From the NCBI GenBank assembly GCA_020062745.1, contig JAGUVT010000100.1, positions 1 through 37,609 of the forward strand: a DNA stretch of 37,609 nucleotides, written 5' to 3'. The notes beneath the pieces are model-generated. The model was not told the DNA's origin. It saw only the letters and a program-made list of their open reading frames with translations, and made no database searches. Both the position numbers and the translations under genes were made by a program. Shown here piece by piece: positions 7,437-13,146 of the stretch; within the stretch, counting starts at the first letter, position 1, and the number at the start of each line of letters is the position of its first letter. The stretch is from Deltaproteobacteria bacterium. GTDB lineage: Bacteria > Bacillota > Desulfotomaculia > Desulfotomaculales > JAGUVT01.

Positions 7437-8421
7437 GGACGGCCTCCTTCCGGCGGCGAACCATGTCCACAAAAGCCTCGAGCCGGGTGGTGATACCTGC
7501 TTCGCCGCTATGCTCGTCGATAGTCAGGGTCATGAAAGGAATGTGCCGGTGATTTTTGGCTTCCAGTTCGATGAATTTGTTCAGAACGGAGTCGGGCCCG
7601 CAGCCGAAGGCGGTAAGGTGGATAACGCCGTCCACCTGCCCTTGCTTGAAGACCAGGTGAGCCGCTTTCAGGGCCAGGTCGCTTAAAGTCCAGAACAGCC
7701 GCTTGGACAGGTTGCAGTTCTTCTGCCGGGCCAGCAGCCGGGGATGAAAATTTTCCGTGGTGATTACCCTTACTCCTAAATGCCGCAGTTTTTCTAAAAG
7801 ACCTGCGCTGATAAAACTGTCGTATATGGCGTAGGGGTAGCCGAGCACGGCAAAAAGAAGGGATGGCTCTGTTGCCCTGCTTTCTTCCTGGTAAGGTTTG
7901 TGCAAGCCGGCCATTGCCTCCGGGAGGCTTAGACCTTTCTGCATCAAGTTGTTGAATCGTTTTAAAACGTGGCGGGCTTTCCAGCAAGCCTTCCAGACAG
8001 TTTTCCTGCCGGCGTTAAAGTAGCGCCCTATTTCGCAGTAAGCTTTCAATATGGAAATATAGCCCTGGCGGGAATCCATGCGGGTGTCGATGATTGGCGG
8101 CAAACCGGCCAGGGAATGTCTGATCATGTCCGGTAATCCCAGGAACTTGGGGCAATAGACGGTTTTGCAGTTAAGGCAGACCACCCGGGGGATAAAAAGG
8201 TAATCCACCCTGTCCTTTAGGGCCAGAACGTGACCGTAAAATAACTTTACCGGTACGCAGGCGTCGGCCGTGGCCTCGCGCACGCCGTCATCCAGGATTT
8301 CCTTTGTTGTTTTGCCGGAAGTAATTACCTGGACCCCGCCCAGTTCTTTAAAAAAGGTTTGCCACATTGGAAAATAAAGAAAATATAACAGTGCACTGGG
8401 GATGCCCACTTTTACGTTCAT
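7429..8421 (-). CDS. DUF2229-like protein A (HgdB-related)
   Basis: A 330-residue protein, first gene of the activator operon. The N-terminal GIPSALLYFLYFPMWQTFF is typical of DUF2229. Cysteines occur at DACVPVKLFYGH, VVCLNCKTVYCPKF and FGCGPDS, enough to ligate a cluster. Its tail (DEHSGEAGITTRLEAFVDMVRRRK) is strikingly like that of protein B, so the two are distant paralogues and may form a heterodimer like HgdAB. A ribosome site (gaggagg region) precedes ATG 8421. In other genomes these domains occur fused to the activator in one very long protein; here they are three genes. Confidence 0.72.
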   Translation of the reverse strand: MNVKVGIPSALLYFLYFPMWQTFFKELGGVQVITSGKTTKEILDDGVREATADACVPVKLFYGHVLALKDRVDYLFIPRVVCLNCKTVYCPKFLGLPDMIRHSLAGLPPIIDTRMDSRQGYISILKAYCEIGRYFNAGRKTVWKACWKARHVLKRFNNLMQKGLSLPEAMAGLHKPYQEESRATEPSLLFAVLGYPYAIYDSFISAGLLEKLRHLGVRVITTENFHPRLLARQKNCNLSKRLFWTLSDLALKAAHLVFKQGQVDGVIHLTAFGCGPDSVLNKFIELEAKNHRHIPFMTLTIDEHSGEAGITTRLEAFVDMVRRRKEAVHA

Positions 8422-8556
8422 GAGGAGGACACCTTCTTTATGTAATGGAGGAGGCTGTTGAAAAACTTCATTTTGCCTGTTGCGAGCGACTGATCTCCGA
8501 CGGTTTCTGGTAAACTATATGGTGTTAATTTTATAATATGCCAGTATACAGGGTTG

Positions 8557-8580
8557 CTCTGTACTGAACTCTGTACTGAA
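8557..8580. promoter_or_regulatory. Perfect tandem 12-bp repeat upstream of the DUF2229/activator operon
   Basis: The 12-mer ctctgtactgaa is repeated head to tail at 8557-8568 and 8569-8580. On the minus strand it lies just upstream of -10-like sequences (tatact, tataaa) about 100-130 bases before the first operon gene. It could be a regulator binding site or an activator array for a promoter lacking a good -35. No regulator gene is nearby. Confidence 0.3.
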
Positions 8581-8635
8581 ACAGATTCTACGGATATAAT
8601 GGAAATTCCTTCAACAAAAATAAACAAAAATAAAC

Positions 8636-8662
8636 AAAAATGCCGGTTCAAAAAGAGCCGGC
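8636..8662 (-). terminator. Terminator of the mutase 2 operon
   Basis: On the minus strand an 8-bp stem forms from 8662-8655 and 8649-8642 (gccggctc with gaaccggc, one G-U pair) with a five-base loop. It is followed by a run of T and the T-rich complement of the aaaaataaac tandem repeats at 8615-8640. It lies about 55 bases after the stop of the mutase 2 small subunit. Confidence 0.75.
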
Positions 8663-8717
8663 TTTCTACTTGTCCATGAAATTATGCTACGGGCTGTTTT
8701 GTAGATAACTTTGCAAC

Positions 8718-9134
8718 TCAAACGGCTGCTTTTTTCCGCCGGGCATTTCCCTTAATGTAATTGGCGATGTTATCTAATTCCGAGCCGGGCAGAAACACCT
8801 CGTCAACACCTGCTTCTTTCAGTAAAGGGATGTCTTCCGGCGGGAACACGCCGCCCAGCACTACCAGCATGTCATCAGCTCCTCTTGCGCGGAGGAGTTC
8901 AGTTATTTTTGGAATTAACCTCATGTGGGTTGAAGATAAAAGGCTCAACCCGACAACGTCGACATCCTCCTGAATGGCGGTTTGCACTATTTGCTCAGGG
9001 TCTTGCGGCCCGATATAGATAACTTCCATACCGGCATCCCGGAGCGCCAGGCTGACGATAGTCACGCCCCAGGTATGAAAGTCCAGACCTGGCTTGGCCA
9101 TTAGCACTTTAATAGGACCTGATTTTTCGCTCAA
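8718..9134 (-). CDS. B12-binding small subunit of acyl-CoA mutase 2
   Basis: A 138-residue cobalamin-binding domain. The DxHxxG motif reads DFHTWG (Asp18, His20, Gly23), so cobalt ligation through His is preserved. GLSLLSSTHM and VVLGGVFPPEDIPLL form the rest of the fold. It is clearly homologous to the small subunit at 1550-1951 but divergent, and lies 21 bases after the large subunit gene in the same layout. A lysine-rich tail (ARRKKAAV) ends the protein. It should pair with the unusual large subunit at 9156-10778. Confidence 0.88.
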   Translation of the reverse strand: MSEKSGPIKVLMAKPGLDFHTWGVTIVSLALRDAGMEVIYIGPQDPEQIVQTAIQEDVDVVGLSLLSSTHMRLIPKITELLRARGADDMLVVLGGVFPPEDIPLLKEAGVDEVFLPGSELDNIANYIKGNARRKKAAV

Positions 9135-9155
9135 AACCTTTCCTCCTTTATAGTT

Positions 9156-10778
9156 TTATAACCACGTCGGGTTATCTACACCAAAGACATTGCGCCAGAC
9201 GTTGCTTATTTCTCCTATGCCGGCGTAAGCTCTGACTGCTTCCATTACTTCCGGCATGACGTTTTCTTTACCTTCACTGACCCTGGCAAGTTGATCCAGC
9301 GCTCTTTGCACCCTGATATTATCGCGTTCCTTTTTAAGTTTCTCAAACTTGGCCCGCTGTATTTCATAAGCCTTCGGATTTGGCCTGAAAACTTCGACCT
9401 GGTGCGGTTCTTCATCCATTTTAAAGCAGTTTACACCCACCACGGTCAGTTCACCATTTGCCAGTTTCCGGGCATGTTCTCTTTGGGTGTCTATTCTTTC
9501 TTTGTACAGCCAGCCCGACTCGATGGCGCCGAACCAACCCCCCTGCTCCTCAATTTTTTTCAAGTAGTCCCATGCCTTTTCTTCAATTTCGTTGGTCAAC
9601 CATTCGATGTAATAAGAACCGCCGAGGGGGTCTATGACGTTGGCGATATTTGTTTCCAGTTGAGCGATCTGTTGGGTTCTGATAGACATCAGGACGCTTT
9701 TTTCAGTCGGGTTGCAGATGGCTTCGTCGTAAGAGTTGGCGTGTATTGATTGAGCGCCTCCCAGCGCTGCCGCCAGCACCTGGTAGGCTATTCGCACGAT
9801 GTTGTTCAGCGGCTGCTGGTAGGTGTGGGTGGAACCGGCTGTTTGCACATGGAAGCGCAAAGTCAGGGCACGAGGATCGGTTGCCTTGTATCTCCCGGTC
9901 ATAATTTTGTACCACATTCTCCTGGCTGCCCGGTATTTGGCTATTTCCTCAAAGAAATCATTATGGGCTGAGAGGTGGAAGGTGAATTTGGAAGCGAAAT
10001 CGTCAGCTGTTAACCGGTTTCTTTTTAACTCTTCATCAATATAGTCTATGGCTGCGGCGAAAAGTCCGGCAATTTCCTGATAGGCGCTTACCCCGGTCTC
10101 GCGGTAATTATATGAAGTGTAGCTTACCGGGTGCCACCTCGGGGTATTTTGAGCGCACCATTCTACCAGGTCCACTCCCAATCTTAAAAGGTGACGGGGA
10201 GGAAAAGTATGGGGAAGCGGGCCGCACCCTCCGTAACTGACCGGGTCGCCTTCTGTTGTTCCGTCCACTTCGCTTAACTTGATGCCTCTTTTTTCGGCGA
10301 GGGCAAAATAGAGAGCGGTATGCGAGCAGGCGGTTGTTATCCCCTGTATGACGGCTACGCCCAGTTTTTCTATCGGCAGTCCTTCGAATATGGTCTCCAT
10401 ATCCTGCAACGTGCTTACTGATACCCCGCCGATGCCCAGTTCGTACTCGGCCAGCGGGTGATCCGGGTCGAAACCTGTCAGGCCTAAATTGTCGATGGCT
10501 AAAGCAAGTCCGGTAGAACCGTTTTCATACTCGAACCGGAACCTTTGGTTTGTTTCTTCAGGTGTGTCAAGCCCGGAGAACTGGCGGATGGTCCACAATT
10601 TTCCCCGGTACATGGTCGGATAGATTCCTCTGACATAAGGTTTTTCGCCCGGGTACCCCAAGTCTCTTTCATAATCCAGGTTGGCTGTATCTGTGGGTGT
10701 ATAAATGCTTTTCACCGGAATGCCAGAGTTGGTGGTGAATACTTCTTTTCTTTCTCTACTCTTCGTTTTTACACTCAT
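9156..10778 (-). CDS. Divergent acyl-CoA mutase 2 large subunit
   Basis: A 540-residue member of the B12-dependent acyl-CoA mutase family. The N-terminal YRGKLWTIRQFSG and the C-terminal half ([60 protein letters not shown]) are standard. The substrate-facing region is not. The usual [10 protein letters not shown] strand is replaced by TTEGDPVSYGG (174-184), so the Gln197 and Arg207 equivalents are gone. [11 protein letters not shown] becomes SYTSYNYRETG (219-229), which keeps the Tyr (Y223) but has Asn224 in place of the catalytic His244. These changes point to a different, perhaps bulkier, substrate; an alkylsuccinyl-CoA rearrangement fits the island but is unproven. ATG 10778 has an aggggggc site six bases upstream. 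Confidence 0.85.
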   Translation of the reverse strand: MSVKTKSRERKEVFTTNSGIPVKSIYTPTDTANLDYERDLGYPGEKPYVRGIYPTMYRGKLWTIRQFSGLDTPEETNQRFRFEYENGSTGLALAIDNLGLTGFDPDHPLAEYELGIGGVSVSTLQDMETIFEGLPIEKLGVAVIQGITTACSHTALYFALAEKRGIKLSEVDGTTEGDPVSYGGCGPLPHTFPPRHLLRLGVDLVEWCAQNTPRWHPVSYTSYNYRETGVSAYQEIAGLFAAAIDYIDEELKRNRLTADDFASKFTFHLSAHNDFFEEIAKYRAARRMWYKIMTGRYKATDPRALTLRFHVQTAGSTHTYQQPLNNIVRIAYQVLAAALGGAQSIHANSYDEAICNPTEKSVLMSIRTQQIAQLETNIANVIDPLGGSYYIEWLTNEIEEKAWDYLKKIEEQGGWFGAIESGWLYKERIDTQREHARKLANGELTVVGVNCFKMDEEPHQVEVFRPNPKAYEIQRAKFEKLKKERDNIRVQRALDQLARVSEGKENVMPEVMEAVRAYAGIGEISNVWRNVFGVDNPTWL

Positions 10779-10825
10779 AATATGCCCCCCTTTATATTGA
10801 TATTGTATACATTATACTAAGATAT

Positions 10826-10854
10826 AGTTTAACCGGCATAGGTTTTGCAGTCAA
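10826..10854 (-). promoter_or_regulatory. Candidate sigma-A promoter of the mutase 2 operon
   Basis: On the minus strand TTGACT (10854-10849) and TAAACT (10831-10826) are 17 bases apart: five of six and four of six matches to consensus. A start site near 10819 would give a leader of about 40 bases before ATG 10778. A better -10 hexamer (tataat, near 10810-10815) lies closer but lacks a -35. Confidence 0.45.
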
Positions 10855-10956
10855 GAATTTTGTTTGGATGTGTTTGGATGGTTATGATAGTTTAAAGGCA
10901 GGAGAAAAAGGGGGATTGGCGAAAACTTATTCTATTATCTGAACAAGAGGTGTAAA

Positions 10957-11574
10957 ATGGTTTACATGAACTTGACCCCGGCTATTGAAAAAGCCAGGAA
11001 AAAACTGGTCCGGTGCGACCCGGAACCGTTGGCATCAAGGGCAAAGGTTACATATGATCAGTCCGCCGGATATTTTAAAGTACCTTTTTTGGGGTGTGGA
11101 TATAATGTAAACTTTCCGGGTGGTGAGGTAACTGAAGTTGGAGGGAAAAGCGTGCCGCCGGATGTGTGGCTTTTGCTGCTTCATTATTTAACCGGCGCCA
11201 GCGGGGCGCCGGTGAGCGGGCGGCTTATTTCTTTTAAGGAACTGCCTGATGGTATGCTTTATAATGAGCCTTTCACCGGCAGGGCCATTAAGCCTCTAGT
11301 GAAAATTTTCGGTCAGGCGCCGGAGAAACTGGTAGAAGCGGCCGAAAAGCTCGGCGGGCGTAAAGTTTCCCTGGGAGATGCCGGTGTGACTATCCCGTTT
11401 TTCCCGCTGGTGCCGGTAACCTATGTAATCTGGCTGGGCGATGACGAGTTTCCAGCTTCCGGCAATATTCTGTTTGATGCTTCTGCCGCCAGTTACCTGG
11501 CTACTGAGGACTATGCCGTTATGGCCGGAATGGGTGTGTTTAGAATGAGGGAAATGGTTGCTGGAAGGGAGTGA
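10957..11574 (+). CDS. DUF3786 domain protein
   Basis: A 205-residue soluble protein. It has the features I associate with DUF3786: a VPFLGCGYNVNFPGG segment, a PPDVWLLLLHYLTGA helix, a GRLISFKELPDGMLYNEPF segment and the late VTYVIWLGDDEFPASGNILFDASA. The family is found mainly in anaerobes, often near corrinoid or CO-dehydrogenase genes, and has no assigned reaction. ATG 10957 follows aagaggtg. The Nudix gene starts directly after its stop in the same frame, so the two are probably cotranscribed. Confidence 0.7.
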   Translation: MVYMNLTPAIEKARKKLVRCDPEPLASRAKVTYDQSAGYFKVPFLGCGYNVNFPGGEVTEVGGKSVPPDVWLLLLHYLTGASGAPVSGRLISFKELPDGMLYNEPFTGRAIKPLVKIFGQAPEKLVEAAEKLGGRKVSLGDAGVTIPFFPLVPVTYVIWLGDDEFPASGNILFDASAASYLATEDYAVMAGMGVFRMREMVAGRE

Positions 11575-11604
11575 CTGCTGCTGTCTGGGTTAATTGAAAA
11601 GGTT

Positions 11605-12117
11605 TTGTATTCCAGGCCGGTATTTTCCGGCAGAATATTGAACCTGCGGGTTGATACTGTGTTGCTGCCTGATGGTCGCACTGCCACGCGGGAAGTGGTG
11701 GAACATTCCGGCGCTGTGGTAGTGGCGGCTTTAAATGAAGCTGCTGAAGTGATCATGGTCAGGCAGTTCCGGCATCCGGTGGAACGGGTGCTTTTGGAAC
11801 TGCCGGCCGGAACGATTGACGCGGGGGAGGAGCCGCTGGCCTGTGCGAAGCGGGAACTTTTGGAGGAAACCGGTTACGAAGCTGAAGAGTGGATATCATT
11901 GTACCGTTTTTTCAGCACGCCGGGTTTTTCTACCGAAGAGATGCACCTGTTTCTGGCTGCCGGTTTGCGGAAAGGAAAGCAGCATACGGATGAGGATGAG
12001 TTTATCGAGGTGGTGACGGCGCCTTTGAACCGGGCGCTGGAAATGATCGAGCGGGGAGATGTTTGCGACGCCAAATCAATTGTGGGTCTCCTGGCGGTTC
12101 GCCTGCGGCAGGGCTGA
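11605..12117 (+). CDS. nudF: Nudix hydrolase, ADP-ribose pyrophosphatase type
   Basis: A NudF-like ADP-sugar pyrophosphatase. The Nudix box (GX5EX7REUXEEXGU) is complete at GTIDAGEEPLACAKRELLEE followed by TGY, and the family's FFSTPGFSTEEMHLFLA and DEDEFIEV segments follow. It hydrolyses ADP-ribose and similar compounds with Mg2+. The annotated TTG 11605 is the first conventional start, but homology to NudF seems to begin earlier (LIEKVLYSRPVFSGR against EEKTIAKEQIFSGK in Bacillus). The reading frame is open back to the DUF3786 stop at 11572-11574, and aagggag (11565-11571) sits before CTG codons at 11575, 11578 and 11581. A CTG start is therefore likely. Confidence 0.88.
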   Translation: MYSRPVFSGRILNLRVDTVLLPDGRTATREVVEHSGAVVVAALNEAAEVIMVRQFRHPVERVLLELPAGTIDAGEEPLACAKRELLEETGYEAEEWISLYRFFSTPGFSTEEMHLFLAAGLRKGKQHTDEDEFIEVVTAPLNRALEMIERGDVCDAKSIVGLLAVRLRQG

Positions 12118-12143
12118 AATTTTGATTGAGGAGGGTGATAGCC

Positions 12144-12758
12144 TTGGATATCGGCGCTATAATAAGAGGGCGGCGTAGCGTCCGCAAATTTGCGGATAAA
12201 GAAGTGCCCGGTGAGTTGCTTAAAGAGATCCTGGACGATGCCCTGTGGGCCCCTTCCGGGATGAACCGGCAGGATTGGGAAGTCGTTGTGGTGCGGGGGG
12301 AGCAGAAAGATAAACTGGTGCAGTTGGTTGCTTGTGCCCGGCATCACGCAAAACCGGGGTTGGAAGCGATATTGCCGGCAAAAATCGTGGAGTTTACCAT
12401 GCAGTTTTTTAAGAACCTGGGCGGCGCGCCGGTTGTTATCCTGGTTTACGTGCCTAAAATAATTGTCAGCCAGCGCGAAGGGGCCGGTGATGTGGAGCGG
12501 TTTAAGTCCGAACACGACCGCTTAACGGCTCTTTTAAGCGCTGCCGCGTTGGTTCAGAATATCCTGCTTCTGGCTTATGCCAGGGAACTCGGTACCTGCT
12601 GGATGACTGGCCCGAAGTATGTGGAAGCGGAAATCAACGAAATGCTCGGCATTAAAGAAAAAGAACTGGTGGCGGCGATTCCCCTCGGTTACCCGGCACA
12701 GGAACCTCCGGTTCCGCCCCGCAAGGGCGATAAAATCCGCTGGATTGGTTTTGAGTGA
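12144..12758 (+). CDS. Nitroreductase-family FMN oxidoreductase
   Basis: About 204 residues. The N-terminal RGRRSVRKFADKEVPGELLKEILDDALWAPSGMNRQDWEVVVV is the FMN-phosphate-binding signature of the NfsB/Frase family, and the C-terminal GTCWMTGPKY and IPLGYPAQ complete the fold. These enzymes use NAD(P)H to reduce quinone- or nitro-like substrates; the physiological substrate is not visible. I place the start at TTG 12144, nine bases after aggagg (12129-12134); the frame extends upstream to TTG 12126, but that codon overlaps the ribosome site. It follows the Nudix gene in the same direction. Confidence 0.85.
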   Translation: MDIGAIIRGRRSVRKFADKEVPGELLKEILDDALWAPSGMNRQDWEVVVVRGEQKDKLVQLVACARHHAKPGLEAILPAKIVEFTMQFFKNLGGAPVVILVYVPKIIVSQREGAGDVERFKSEHDRLTALLSAAALVQNILLLAYARELGTCWMTGPKYVEAEINEMLGIKEKELVAAIPLGYPAQEPPVPPRKGDKIRWIGFE

Positions 12759-12765
12759 AAGAATT

Positions 12766-12828
12766 CAGGAGTCAGAAGGGATGAAAGTAAAAACTTTAAA
12801 CTACCAGCTTTTCTTCTTCTGACTCCTG
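12766..12828. repeat. 13-bp perfect inverted repeat between convergent genes
   Basis: The arms caggagtcagaag (12766-12778) and cttctgactcctg (12816-12828) enclose a 37-base loop, between the nitroreductase stop and the stop of the convergent radical-enzyme small subunit. There is no long T-run, so it may be a weak bidirectional terminator or a dispersed repeat. A related gaattcag/ggagtc string occurs near 28720-28740. Confidence 0.55.
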
Positions 12829-12841
12829 TATTCCAGCCTTG

Positions 12842-13141
12842 TTACTTTTCGTTCAACTGCCGCTGGGGCCGGAAGTGGACATCCCACATGAACTCGGATG
12901 TATTGGTCCGGATCCTGGTTATTTCGGCGAAGTGAGGACACTCGCCGGCGTCGGTATTATCGAAAACAACCATGTTTGCCTCTCCTTCTTTTTGCACGGA
13001 GCAAAGTCCGTCGCCGGCGGCGGATACCGAGTTCTGCCGGAAATTTTCGCATTTTCCGCATGATACGCGGGGCATTTCTTTTTTTGATTTGTTGATGGTG
13101 CCGAAGATCAAGCTGTCCCTCATTTTATTCCAGTCGGTCAC
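12842..13141 (-). CDS. Small four-cysteine (Fe-S) subunit of the glycyl radical enzyme, BssB/BssC-like
   Basis: A 99-residue protein encoded five bases after the alpha-subunit stop. Cysteines at 28, 31, 47 and 68 (CGKC, GLC, GECPHF) give the CX2C...C...C pattern of the small HiPIP-like subunits BssB and BssC of benzylsuccinate synthase. Those subunits bind a [4Fe-4S] cluster and regulate access to the radical site. Position next to alpha and the cysteine spacing support the call; overall similarity could not be tested. The start is GTG 13141, about eight bases from ggggg at the end of alpha; an internal ATG at 13123 is possible. Only one such small subunit is present. Confidence 0.75.
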   Translation of the reverse strand: MTDWNKMRDSLIFGTINKSKKEMPRVSCGKCENFRQNSVSAAGDGLCSVQKEGEANMVVFDNTDAGECPHFAEITRIRTNTSEFMWDVHFRPQRQLNEK

Positions 13142-13146
13142 TTTTT

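Noticed and set aside
8418-8651. 77-residue minus-strand open frame upstream of DUF2229 protein A
   Set aside because: It spans the terminator, tandem repeats and promoter-like sequence and has no ribosome site.
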